Origin: Flavobacterium sp. HSC-32F16
Lineage (GTDB): Bacteria; Bacteroidota; Bacteroidia; Flavobacteriales; Flavobacteriaceae
Length of the DNA stretch: 64,000 nt
Assembly: GCF_024171645.1 (NCBI RefSeq)
Contig: NZ_JALKAC010000005.1
Location: 1-64,000 of the forward strand
Direction: 5' to 3'
Part shown: positions 36,666 to 45,978 of the stretch, piece after piece
How the letters are laid out: the number at the start of each line of letters is the position of its first letter
Position numbering within the stretch: the first letter of the stretch is position 1
Notes under the pieces: generated by a model
What the model was told of the DNA's origin: nothing
Seen by the model: only the letters and a program-made list of their open reading frames with translations
Database searches by the model: none
Translations under genes and position numbers: made by a program

Positions 36666-38573
36666 TTAGTTTTTGGTCAATATAATTTTGGTATTATCGT
36701 TTCTGGATACCTGCTCAATAAAAAGGCGATATTCATCGTATTCTTTGTTTGAATATTTGCCTTTGTTTACCAATATCGATCTTTTGTAGAGCAGTTTATT
36801 ATTGTCTTTTTTAATAATCTCGGTTTTGTATTCTCCGAATTTTCCTTTTAGTTCAAAATTCTGAGGCAGAAATTCAATAGAAAAACCAGCAGGAAGGTTG
36901 ATCTCAATTTCATCTGTATCTAAATAACCACGTTGAATTTCAAATGGATTTTTACGATTTCTAATTCGTATTACATTTTCAGAATTTTGATTGAAAGCAT
37001 CTACAACAAACATCATTTTGTTTCCTGAAACCGCGCCGTATTCTATTGCACTTAACTGAACATCTTCGACAAAACGAACTTTTTCTTTATCATTTGTAAA
37101 GTTTATTTTACCAAGTTTAATATTGTTGATGTTGTTCCAGTATTTTTTATAATGTGCTTCTTTATCTGTTGGCTGCATATTTTCAAGCATCGCTTTTGAG
37201 CTGTATTGTGACCCCTCAGAAGTTATGGAAATTGAACCTGTAAAATTTCCATTTTCATCAATAGTGTATGTTCCTTTATCGTGCTGCGAATTGCCTTTAT
37301 CGTCATAAATAGTAGTTCTAACAATTTTGCCTCCTTCGGGTTTAACTACCAAAACGTCTCTATCATCTGTAAAAGTTCCCTGATATCCAAAGGGATCATC
37401 CTGGCTCGTACATTCAAGCCATATATAATTATTTCCATTTGGGATAGCTAGAATCATATGATTTCCCTGCATTGAAACAAAATCTGACTGAATATCAGTT
37501 TTATAACGATCTCCATATAAAATGGTGTTGTAAGAAGGAACATCCACAACTTGCAAAAGTGCTCTTGTATAATTAGACAATGCTTTACAATCTCCATATC
37601 CCAAACGATCAACATCAGAAGCCAGCATTGGTTTCCATCCTCCAATTCCTATGGCGATATTGACATATCGTGATTTTTTTTGCACGTAATCGTAAATAAT
37701 CTTTGCTTTTTTTATGGGATCTTTTTCATCTCCAACAAGTGCTTTGATTTTTGCTTTGGTTTCTTCCGGCAAAGTAGTGGTGCCGCTTAAAATCTTTTCT
37801 CCATACCATTTCCCAAAGGCTTCCCAGGTTGTAGCTGTTCCGTCAAAACCTTCTAAATGAAATTTTTCTAAACCCATCATTACCTTGGGAAAAAGATCTC
37901 CCGCAGACGGACTATAATCTTCTGCTTTTCTAGCCAGAATATTACTTGCAGTATAATTTAGTTTTGTATCGGTATCGATCGTTTTCTTTATATCAAAATC
38001 AGAGAATTGAAACTCTTTCTTTTTAAATCCGAGAGTATTTGGAAAAGAAACATTTAAGATGCTTTTCTGTATGCTTACATTATAATTTCCTAAAAAATAC
38101 CATCGTGGTATAAATGCCGTATTTGAAGTTTCAACTTCACTGTTGTAAGTAATTGTAAAAGGATAGGAAATGGGTGTGTAATCTAAAAAAAGTACACGGT
38201 TATCCGAAAAGAGAGTGCTTCCGCTTACTGCACTTTGATCTTTAAAATCTTTCCGTTTTATCTTTTTAATTTCATTTCCAAAAATATCGTAAACAACAGC
38301 TTCAATATTTCTTACTCCTACTGACTTATCATAGTACAAATAAGCTTCAATATGTTCAAGTCCTTTTTGATTTAAAACGGTTACAATTCTCTGTATTTTT
38401 ATATTCATGCTTCGCTGTGAAGCAATTGTAATATCCATTTGGTCTAAACGTACAACTGCATTGGCGTTTTCTTTAAGACTGTCCGCAATTGTAAGTGCCG
38501 AATATTCGCTTTTTTGAGCACTAGAAACAATGGTGAATAAGAAGAAAAATAACGCAAAAACAGGACTTTTCAT
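36666..38573 (-). CDS. DUF3857/transglutaminase-like protein with intact triad, copy 3
   Basis: 635 residues with a signal peptide (1-19, ending SSAQ). DUF3857 at about 55-220, then a transglutaminase core with a complete triad: Cys328 in YGDCKALSNY, His371 in MQGNHMILAIP and Glu386 in WLECTSQ. The C-terminal part resembles the other two but is more diverged. It is first in the series of three, so it may be the active member with the others as partners. Its substrates are unknown; the family is periplasmic or surface in Bacteroidota. Confidence 0.8.
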   Translation of the reverse strand: MKSPVFALFFFLFTIVSSAQKSEYSALTIADSLKENANAVVRLDQMDITIASQRSMNIKIQRIVTVLNQKGLEHIEAYLYYDKSVGVRNIEAVVYDIFGNEIKKIKRKDFKDQSAVSGSTLFSDNRVLFLDYTPISYPFTITYNSEVETSNTAFIPRWYFLGNYNVSIQKSILNVSFPNTLGFKKKEFQFSDFDIKKTIDTDTKLNYTASNILARKAEDYSPSAGDLFPKVMMGLEKFHLEGFDGTATTWEAFGKWYGEKILSGTTTLPEETKAKIKALVGDEKDPIKKAKIIYDYVQKKSRYVNIAIGIGGWKPMLASDVDRLGYGDCKALSNYTRALLQVVDVPSYNTILYGDRYKTDIQSDFVSMQGNHMILAIPNGNNYIWLECTSQDDPFGYQGTFTDDRDVLVVKPEGGKIVRTTIYDDKGNSQHDKGTYTIDENGNFTGSISITSEGSQYSSKAMLENMQPTDKEAHYKKYWNNINNIKLGKINFTNDKEKVRFVEDVQLSAIEYGAVSGNKMMFVVDAFNQNSENVIRIRNRKNPFEIQRGYLDTDEIEINLPAGFSIEFLPQNFELKGKFGEYKTEIIKKDNNKLLYKRSILVNKGKYSNKEYDEYRLFIEQVSRNDNTKIILTKN

Positions 38574-38637
38574 TAGTAGGGAATTTCGTCAAATATATAT
38601 TATTTTTAGAAATCCTTAACAATTGAAAACATATTTT

Positions 38638-39090
38638 TTAGTCTCTGTTTTTACTGTCCATAACTATAGTTACGGGGCCGTCATTTAAAAGATTTACTTT
38701 CATATCTGCACCAAAAATTCCGGTTTGGACTTTCTTATTAAACTCTTTCTCTAAAGATTTTACAAAGTTCTCATACATCGGAATTGCGAAGTCTGGTTTT
38801 GAAGCTTTTATATATGAAGGTCGGTTTCCTTTTTTTGTAGAAGCGTGAAGTGTAAATTGGCTGACTACAATAATTTCGCCGTCGATATCCTGAACCGAGC
38901 AGTTCATGACATCATTTTCGTCGCCAAAGATTCTCATTTTTATTATTTTTCCCGCAAGCCAGTCAATATCTTCCTGAGTATCGGCATCTTCAATTCCAAC
39001 TAAAATCAATAATCCTTTTTTTATATCCGCTGTTTTTTGGCCGTCAACTGTTACTGATGCTTCTGAAACTCTTTGAAGAACTATTCTCAT
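38638..39090 (-). CDS. dtd: D-aminoacyl-tRNA deacylase
   Basis: 150 residues, the usual length. The two cross-subunit motifs are clear: SQFTLHASTKKGNRPSY near the middle and NDGPVTIVMDS (GP-cis-Pro loop) near the end. It removes D-amino acids, and glycine, from tRNA. It follows rsgA on the same strand with a 170-base gap and precedes the DUF3857 trio. Confidence 0.95.
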   Translation of the reverse strand: MRIVLQRVSEASVTVDGQKTADIKKGLLILVGIEDADTQEDIDWLAGKIIKMRIFGDENDVMNCSVQDIDGEIIVVSQFTLHASTKKGNRPSYIKASKPDFAIPMYENFVKSLEKEFNKKVQTGIFGADMKVNLLNDGPVTIVMDSKNRD

Positions 39091-39260
39091 AAAAATTGTG
39101 AATTGTGAATTTATATAATGCTTAATTTCTGCTTAGAGAATTGTTTTACTTAAAACATACTCCTTCTTATCTTCTTTTAAAAATTGAAAAAGTTGAATGA
39201 TTTTCTAAGGGCAAAATTAAAAGACTTTGGTTTTATTATGTTATCGGCCATTATTCACAA

Positions 39261-40238
39261 TTATTTACGTGTTTCATCACTCGCTGCACGATCATCACCA
39301 TAAATATCAGTACGATAATGTTCTTCATCGCCTTCTAATATTTTAAGATAACTATTATAGCGCGACCATGCGATTTCATCTTTTTCTAAAGCAGCTTTTA
39401 TGGCACAATGCGGTTCTTCTTTGTGAAGACAATTATTGAACTTACATTGGTCTTTTAGCTTGAAGAATTCCGGAAAATAACCGCTGATTTCTGATGGTTC
39501 CATATCGACAATTCCGAAACCTTTTATTCCAGGTGTATCGATAATACGGGCATCAAAAGACAAATCATACATTTCTGCGAAGGTTGTTGTGTGCTGCCCT
39601 TGTTTGCTTTGTTCTGAAATAACCGTAGTTTTTAAATGAAGACTTGGTTCCATTGCATTTACCAAAGTAGATTTCCCAACTCCCGAATGTCCGGAAAACA
39701 TACTTACTTTTCCAATCATCATTTCTTTCAGTTTATCAACTCCTTTATTTTCTGTTGAAGAAATTCTTAGGCATTTATAACCTATTTCCTGATAAACGTG
39801 CTGTAAATAAAGCTGATCATCTAAGGTCTGTTCGTTTAAAGTATCGATTTTATTAAAAATCAGGACGGCTTCAATTCCGTAAGCTTCAGCAGTAACTAAA
39901 AAACGATCAATGAAACTTGTAGTTGTGGGCGGATTATCTATTGTAATCAGTAAAAAAACCTGATCAATGTTTGAAGCAATAATGTGAATCTGCTTTGATA
40001 GGTTAACCGATTTACGAACGATGTAATTTTTTCTTTCGTGAATTTTATGAATTGTTCCCGTTAAAGTATCCGAAGTTTCTTCAAGTTCATAATCGACAAT
40101 ATCGCCTACAGCAATTGGGTTGGTGCTTTTTATACCTTTCATTCTAAACTTCCCTTTCATACGGCATTCAATAAAATCGCCTTTTTCAGATTTTACGGTG
40201 TACCAGCTTCCTGTAGATTTATATACGAGTCCTGTCAT
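39261..40238 (-). CDS. rsgA: Ribosome small-subunit GTPase RsgA
   Basis: 325 residues. OB fold at 1-70, then a circularly permuted GTPase with G4 (IFNKID) before G1 (GHSGVGKSTLVNAM) and G3 (DTPGIKGFG), then a C-terminal zinc site (CKFNNCLHKEEPHC). It helps the late maturation of the 30S subunit. In this aromatic neighbourhood rsgA and dtd are translation-related passengers. The usual acceptor-type GTPase motif order confirms the family. Confidence 0.95.
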   Translation of the reverse strand: MTGLVYKSTGSWYTVKSEKGDFIECRMKGKFRMKGIKSTNPIAVGDIVDYELEETSDTLTGTIHKIHERKNYIVRKSVNLSKQIHIIASNIDQVFLLITIDNPPTTTSFIDRFLVTAEAYGIEAVLIFNKIDTLNEQTLDDQLYLQHVYQEIGYKCLRISSTENKGVDKLKEMMIGKVSMFSGHSGVGKSTLVNAMEPSLHLKTTVISEQSKQGQHTTTFAEMYDLSFDARIIDTPGIKGFGIVDMEPSEISGYFPEFFKLKDQCKFNNCLHKEEPHCAIKAALEKDEIAWSRYNSYLKILEGDEEHYRTDIYGDDRAASDETRK

Positions 40239-40289
40239 TCTTTAATTTTAGATTGCGGATTTTAGGTTTAGATTGCTCTTAAAACTAAA

Positions 40290-40350
40290 AATTTTAAAAG
40301 GCAAAATTACGTTTTTAGAATTGAACAACGCAACTTCGCCTTTTAAAATT
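40290..40350. repeat. Inverted repeat between the VIT gene and rsgA
   Basis: Perfect 13-bp arms AATTTTAAAAGGC (40290-40302) and GCCTTTTAAAATT (40338-40350) with a 35-base loop. It could end the VIT transcript, but the long loop and lack of T-tract make this uncertain. Confidence 0.35.
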
Positions 40351-40376
40351 AAAGACTTACTCTTAAATTGAAACGT

Positions 40377-43300
40377 TTACCAGATTATTTCGGCTAAAAC
40401 CTCATTCTCTTTTACTTTTCCTAACTGAATCGTTTTTAATGTTCTGGATGTTTTTCCGGCTTTAGTGGTATAAATTTCAACCATAATTGTAGCCGGACCA
40501 TTTTCAGTTAATTCAGTTTCTCCAAAATAATTGGTTTTAATTTGATATTTCCCTTTCACCGCGTTTCTAATTAAATATTGCTCAGGACCATAACCTTCTG
40601 TAAAATCTTTAGAAAATCTTCCTCCAATTTGTGTTGAAGTGTGGCTGTAATAACATTCTTCATTTGTTGGTTCAATAATATGCAAGTCTAAATCGACATC
40701 CATCAAATTCCAGTTCATGATAATTCGAATGTCAATCGGCATTCTCGCAAGATATTTTTTATCTAATTTCTCTATTTTTAGCCCTTTACGTTCAGAAATC
40801 AAACGGTTTATATCCATTAAAATAATATCTTCTACACCTTCATACTGCCCGTCCATTTCTCCATAATAATTTACTTCCAAAGCTTTGATCAATTGATCAA
40901 AAGCTTCCTGATATTTTCCTGCATCTTCCAGCGCCAAAGCATAGTCTCTTAAGCTCTGTGGTTCGTGAGCTCTCCATTTTGCCACTTGTTTTGCTGTAAA
41001 AAGTGCATCTTCATAATCCTTCCATTGTCGTAAAGTATAAGTAAGAGTTTTGTAAAGCTGATGATTTTCTAAGCCTAAATCGGCAATATTGCTGATAACT
41101 CTCAATGCTTTTTTAACATCGCCCTGATTGTAGAAAAAATGTGCGGCATCAAAATAAAAACTTGGGTTTCTTTCCTGTGCCTTTCTTAAATCCAAATACA
41201 AATCGTATTGTTTTTCTTTTGGTGCTTTAGCTAAAGCTTTTAAGTACAATCTGTCCGGATTCCAGATTTTGTTTTCATTTTTAGAATCAAAACTTAGTGT
41301 ATCGCTGACAGTATAATTTAAAGATGATTCCGTTTCATCTGTCGATTGAACATTAACTCCTTCGACTTTACCGTTTAATGTTTGCGTCAAATCCGAATTT
41401 TTTGAAATACTCTCACTGGTAATCACTTGCGAAGAATAAGAAGCTACAGATTTTTTAACAGTTGCATACTCTACAACTTCCTGCAACTCATCAGCTTTAA
41501 CCTCTTTATATTTCAAATTATCTTCTGTTATTTCTGATGCTCTTGCCACTACAGGCGCAACAAATTTCACCTCGTCAACTTTAGGTGCAGATGGCGGAGA
41601 AGCAGCATTATATACTTTATTGTCTTCCTCAATAACCATTGTTACCGGTGGAGCTGCTCCAACTGGTTCATCAATCGTCAGCACTGCATTAGGATCTCCT
41701 TTTATAGTCTCAACTGCACGACTTACACCTCCATCACTACCCATAGCGTTTGGCGGCGGCGGCAGCACTTGTCTTTTGTGTTTATACTTAGATGCAATTT
41801 TTTGTCCTTTATACTTAATATTATTTTTCCACCAAATATCTAATCCATTAAAATAACTTTCTATATTGTCCCAATTGCTTTTTTGCTGCGCCAGATTAGT
41901 ATCATGTTCCTGTTTTTTAATTCTGTCAAATTCTGCACGTAATTCTGTCGGCGGAATAATATCATACAAAATATAATCGCGAATATCTTCCAGAACAATT
42001 AACGAAGTGTTTTTAGTAATGATGCCGTATTTCTTTCCCAAAAGTTCAATTTCGTCAGCATTTTTAACATATTTAAAATCAAGATTTGCTATTTTTTTCT
42101 GTGCCCAAAGTTTTTCAATATTGACATCATTCGTATTTTGAGCCGAAGCATCAAGCGTAATTTTTCTTTCTAAAACAGCTTCATTATCATATCCGAATAA
42201 TAACGTAACCTCATTTTTTGGATTTAACGAAATTCCCGAAAAACTAAAATTTCCAGAAACTGAAGTCCCTTCTATTGGAAACAAATCAGTAACAGTCAAA
42301 TTCTCTTTTATGCCTAAAAATTTCAAGTTGGTATTCGTTAATTTATCTAAAGCTATTTCCGTATTTACTTGATTTAAATTGATAAAATTACCGCCAGTTT
42401 GCATTGACGAATAATTTAAAAAAGCAAAATCAGCAGATACAGAAGAAGTAATCGTGTAAATTGGTTTTTTAGTTTTTGGCAGAAGATTTTCACTCAAAGA
42501 AGACAATCCATCTGTAAAAAACAAATATTCATCCTGACCCGTAAAGTTCAACTGCGAAAAACGAGTTCCGCCATCGTATTTTGTTTTTTCTAAAACGGCT
42601 TTTAAAGCATCCCAATTCCCGTTAGAAACAATATATTCTTGTTGTTTATCAAAAGTATAATTCAAAAAGTACAGCGTAACTTTTGTGTTTTTTATTTTTT
42701 GGAAATAGACATCCAGCAAATTCAATTCTTTTTTTAAATCTCTATTCTGGCAGCTCAAAGAATTATCCCAGATTAAACCAATCGAAACTGTTGTTTTCTT
42801 AACTGTTTTATTACCGTCAACAAAAGTATTTCCATAAAAATAATGCTGTCCGCCAACATCCTGCATCAAAACACTGGGAACATTTTGCTGTAACGGAATT
42901 TTAAGTACTATTTTTTCTGCAGGCTGATAATTTTCTTTTTTGATCGAAGCCTGAAAAGACTGATTCCATTTTGAAAAAGTAATATCGTTTCCTGAATTTT
43001 CAGTAACAGTTGGCTCCGTTGAAGTTCCTAAAACCGAAACGTTAATTTCAAACTGATCTAGTTTTTTAGGAAAACGACTCACCAATTGATACGCCAGATT
43101 GTCTTTATCAAAAGCCGAAAGCTCTTCTTCATAGCCAATTATTACAGTTCGTTCTCCATTTGGAAGTAACGGATAAATTCTGGTTCTAAAATTATTACCA
43201 TCCACTTTCTCCAGCAATCCCGGATCAACACGACGATGTTCGATTGCCTCAAAAACTTGTTTTCCTTTGTTTTTATTAACAGGAACTGCTTCACGCATTT

Positions 43301-43610
43301 TTCCATTGATATCAATAGCATATCTCGAAACCGAAACATTTTCCGGTAACGGAAAAATAAGTTCAGCTTCCATCTGACGGTTTCCCGAATTAAAAAAATG
43401 CATTTCGGCAGTAGTATAAGCGATATTTCCCACCACTTTTACATTGACAAAAAGTTTGTTCATTCTCACTTTTTCCGCTTCTTCTCCTTTAACGGTAAGT
43501 TCAGGACTTTGTGCGAAAGTTTTTGTTCCAATAAAAAGAAAAAAGAAAAGCAATACATTCAAATTCAATTGAAAAATGCCCGGCTCAGACGAAAACAATT
43601 TTAATTTCAT
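40377..43610 (-). CDS. VIT-vWA-TPR-DUF2135 surface protein with TonB-like and SusC-plug-like linkers
   Basis: 1077 residues from the ATG at 43610, which gives a signal peptide (1-34, ending KTFAQ); the ORF opens 15 codons earlier. VIT domain at about 35-160, vWA-like domain at about 260-410 with the MIDAS-type DNSLS, then a linker (about 610-760), helical TPR-like repeats (about 790-930) and a C-terminal DUF2135-type region (NLMDVDLDLHIIEPTNEECY). The linker holds ETIKGDP (634), KVDEVKFVAPVVA (677) and LQEVVEYATVKKS (709), similar to TonB linkers and SusC plugs. It lies among aromatic genes. Function unknown; a secreted or membrane-surface scaffold is likely. Confidence 0.75.
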   Translation of the reverse strand: MKLKLFSSEPGIFQLNLNVLLFFFLFIGTKTFAQSPELTVKGEEAEKVRMNKLFVNVKVVGNIAYTTAEMHFFNSGNRQMEAELIFPLPENVSVSRYAIDINGKMREAVPVNKNKGKQVFEAIEHRRVDPGLLEKVDGNNFRTRIYPLLPNGERTVIIGYEEELSAFDKDNLAYQLVSRFPKKLDQFEINVSVLGTSTEPTVTENSGNDITFSKWNQSFQASIKKENYQPAEKIVLKIPLQQNVPSVLMQDVGGQHYFYGNTFVDGNKTVKKTTVSIGLIWDNSLSCQNRDLKKELNLLDVYFQKIKNTKVTLYFLNYTFDKQQEYIVSNGNWDALKAVLEKTKYDGGTRFSQLNFTGQDEYLFFTDGLSSLSENLLPKTKKPIYTITSSVSADFAFLNYSSMQTGGNFINLNQVNTEIALDKLTNTNLKFLGIKENLTVTDLFPIEGTSVSGNFSFSGISLNPKNEVTLLFGYDNEAVLERKITLDASAQNTNDVNIEKLWAQKKIANLDFKYVKNADEIELLGKKYGIITKNTSLIVLEDIRDYILYDIIPPTELRAEFDRIKKQEHDTNLAQQKSNWDNIESYFNGLDIWWKNNIKYKGQKIASKYKHKRQVLPPPPNAMGSDGGVSRAVETIKGDPNAVLTIDEPVGAAPPVTMVIEEDNKVYNAASPPSAPKVDEVKFVAPVVARASEITEDNLKYKEVKADELQEVVEYATVKKSVASYSSQVITSESISKNSDLTQTLNGKVEGVNVQSTDETESSLNYTVSDTLSFDSKNENKIWNPDRLYLKALAKAPKEKQYDLYLDLRKAQERNPSFYFDAAHFFYNQGDVKKALRVISNIADLGLENHQLYKTLTYTLRQWKDYEDALFTAKQVAKWRAHEPQSLRDYALALEDAGKYQEAFDQLIKALEVNYYGEMDGQYEGVEDIILMDINRLISERKGLKIEKLDKKYLARMPIDIRIIMNWNLMDVDLDLHIIEPTNEECYYSHTSTQIGGRFSKDFTEGYGPEQYLIRNAVKGKYQIKTNYFGETELTENGPATIMVEIYTTKAGKTSRTLKTIQLGKVKENEVLAEIIW

Positions 43611-43909
43611 GATACGAAAATTAAGGTTTATATTGATATAGAGAACAAAAAACAAGAAATGGTTGGGAAGATAATTATTTTATTTTTATTTGTTTAACAA
43701 GCAAAATCTGCGGGTTATTAATTATTCCCACAGATTAGCAGATTTATGATTCTATTTAAAATTAGCGTAAAAAAAATCCCCAAAGCTCGAAAGCAGTGGA
43801 GATTTAATATAAAAAAACAATCTATTTTTAAAATCGTGATATAATAAATTCTAACGGCAGTTTAAAAAAAACTTAAATTATCTTATATCACTTATATGCT
43901 TTAAGAAAA
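43611..43909. other. Spacer upstream of the VIT gene
   Basis: 299 bases without a gene. It holds a small imperfect hairpin around AATCTGCGGG and CCCACAGATT (43703-43738), a weak hairpin AAATCCCCA with TGGAGATTT (about 43776-43815), and a decayed half of the family A repeat at about 43871-43905. The weak hairpin could act as the terminator of the aromatic operon. Confidence 0.45.
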
Positions 43910-44992
43910 TTATGCGTTGAAAATTTTCTCTTGGTGACCAATACTTTCCTGGTGGATTGCTTTGAACATTCTTAAAACAAATTCTTCAGTAAGACCTTTT
44001 TTCTCACCTTCCAAAATCATTTTTCCTAAGATTTCGTTCCAACGGTTGTTTTGAAGAATCGCAACGTTTGCATCTTTTTTCACCTGACCAATTTCGTCAG
44101 CCACTTTCATACGTTTTCCTAACAATTCTAATAAGTTAGCATCAAGTACGTCGATGTTAGCTCTAAGTTTTGTCATTTTTGAACTGTACTCATCTGTAGT
44201 ATCATCTGTTTTTCTGATCGTCAAATCTTTAATGATTTGTTTCAAAGCGTCTGGAGTAACTTGCTGAGCAGCATCAGACCAAGCGTTGTCCGGATCGAAG
44301 TGCGTTTCGATAATCATACCATCGTAATTCAAATCTAAAGCCTCTTGTGTTACTTCAAAAATCATTTTACGATCTCCTGTAATGTGAGATGGATCGATGA
44401 TCAATGGTAAATCAGGGAATTTATTTTGTAATTCGATAGCAATCTGCCATTCTGGAATATTTCTGTATTTTGTTTTTTCGTAAGTAGAAAAACCTCTGTG
44501 GATAACTCCTAATTTCTCGATTCCAGCCATATGTAAACGCTCAACTCCACCTAACCATAAAGCTAAATCCGGGTTTACTGGGTTTTTAACCAAAACGATT
44601 TTATCTGTTCCTTTTAAAGTATCAGCAATTTCCTGAACTGCGAATGGATTTGCAGTTGTACGGGCACCAACCCATAAAACGTCGATATCATGTTCTAAAG
44701 CCAGTTTACAGTGAGCTGCAGTTGCAACTTCAGTACCCATTAATAAACCAGTTTCAGCTTTTGCTTTTTGTAACCATTTTAATCCAATTTCTCCAACACC
44801 TTCAAATCCTCCTGGACGCGTTCTTGGTTTCCAGATTCCAGCTCTGAATACACTAACTTTTGAATCTTTTAATTCATGAGCGATTTTTAAAACCTGATCT
44901 TCAGTTTCTGCACTACAAGGTCCAGCTATCACAAGTGGGTGATTTAAATTGAAATCTTCTAACCACTTTCTCATTTCTTTTTTATTTTCCAT
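43910..44992 (-). CDS. Bifunctional DAHP synthase / chorismate mutase
   Basis: 360 residues. Residues 1-255 are a type I-beta DAHP synthase (VIAGPCSAET, FRAGIWKPRTRPGGFEGVG, IIDPSHITGDRKM, IIETHFDPDNAWSDA), which condenses PEP and erythrose 4-phosphate. Residues 265-345 are an AroQ-type chorismate mutase (KLRANIDVLDANLLELLGKR, then ILQNNRWNEIL). It combines the first pathway step with the branch to prephenate. It follows tyrA by 12 bases and is the last gene of the pheA-aminotransferase-tyrA-DAHPS unit, under the attenuator at 48042-48188. Confidence 0.93.
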   Translation of the reverse strand: MENKKEMRKWLEDFNLNHPLVIAGPCSAETEDQVLKIAHELKDSKVSVFRAGIWKPRTRPGGFEGVGEIGLKWLQKAKAETGLLMGTEVATAAHCKLALEHDIDVLWVGARTTANPFAVQEIADTLKGTDKIVLVKNPVNPDLALWLGGVERLHMAGIEKLGVIHRGFSTYEKTKYRNIPEWQIAIELQNKFPDLPLIIDPSHITGDRKMIFEVTQEALDLNYDGMIIETHFDPDNAWSDAAQQVTPDALKQIIKDLTIRKTDDTTDEYSSKMTKLRANIDVLDANLLELLGKRMKVADEIGQVKKDANVAILQNNRWNEILGKMILEGEKKGLTEEFVLRMFKAIHQESIGHQEKIFNA

Positions 44993-45004
44993 CTTTATTC
45001 TAAT

Positions 45005-45865
45005 TTACTTTTTAGTTGTTGTTAATCCGTTTAGTATTTCTTTTATTTTATTTGTGCTTTCCATTTCTTCAAAAATGGCGTTATAATCTTCTTCTTTCAA
45101 CAAATCCCTAAACCGACTCAGGTTTGAAATATATGCTTCTAATGTTTCCAGAACGTGCTCTTTATTCTGCTTAAAAATCGGCGTCCACATTGCGGGCGAA
45201 CTTTTTGCTAAACGAACGGTGCTTTCAAATCCACTTCCCGCCATATCAAAAATATCCTGTTCGTCTTTTTCTTTGTTCATTACCGTTTTCCCGAGCATAA
45301 ACGAGCTAATGTGCGATAAATGCGAAACGTAAGCAATGTGTTTGTCGTGCGAAGTTGGATCCATATATCGAATCCTCATTCCGATTTCGCTGAAAAGCTT
45401 TAACGCTTTTTCCTGCAGTTTAAAAGTGGTTTTTTCCACTTCGCAGATAATGTTTGTTTTTCCTTTAAACAAACCTCTTATCGCCGCCGAAGGTCCTGAA
45501 AACTCTGTTCCTGCTATTGGATGCGTGGCAATAAAATTTCTTCTTTTCGGATGGCTTGCTACTGCTTCACAAATTGGCTTTTTGGTCGAACCTACTTCAA
45601 AAACAATTGTTTTATCTCCAACCGAATCCAGAACTTTAGGCAAAACCGTCAGCGCCACATCTACCGGAACCGAAACGATTACAAAATCAGCTTCAGCCAA
45701 ATCCTCAAAACTTCCTGCTTCGTCGATAACTCCTAAATCAATGGCTTCCTGCAAATGTTTTTCGTTGCTGTCGATTCCAAAAATGGTCGAATCAGGATGC
45801 TGGTCTTTGATGTCCAGCACCATCGAACCGCCTATTAATCCTATTCCTATTACGTATACTTTCAT
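45005..45865 (-). CDS. tyrA: Prephenate dehydrogenase
   Basis: 286 residues. NAD-binding VIGIGLIGGSMVLDI at the N-terminus, the active-site HPIAGTEFSGP region and YVSHLSHISSF helix. It oxidises prephenate to 4-hydroxyphenylpyruvate for tyrosine. The gene is 12 bases before the DAHP synthase/mutase gene, whose mutase domain makes its substrate. A gap of 113 bases separates it from the aminotransferase gene. No ACT domain is visible. Confidence 0.93.
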   Translation of the reverse strand: MKVYVIGIGLIGGSMVLDIKDQHPDSTIFGIDSNEKHLQEAIDLGVIDEAGSFEDLAEADFVIVSVPVDVALTVLPKVLDSVGDKTIVFEVGSTKKPICEAVASHPKRRNFIATHPIAGTEFSGPSAAIRGLFKGKTNIICEVEKTTFKLQEKALKLFSEIGMRIRYMDPTSHDKHIAYVSHLSHISSFMLGKTVMNKEKDEQDIFDMAGSGFESTVRLAKSSPAMWTPIFKQNKEHVLETLEAYISNLSRFRDLLKEEDYNAIFEEMESTNKIKEILNGLTTTKK

Positions 45866-45978
45866 AATCTTTTTTAAATTCCAAGTTTAAAATTCCAAAT
45901 TCCAACTAGAAAGGCTTCGACTTCGCTCAGCCTGACAATAGTTAAGAAGTCTTGGCTCTTGGTTCTATAATCTTAATA

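Noticed and set aside
45336..45890. 184-codon frame on the plus strand antisense to tyrA
   Set aside because: Antisense of an unmistakable prephenate dehydrogenase gene; long only because of codon composition.
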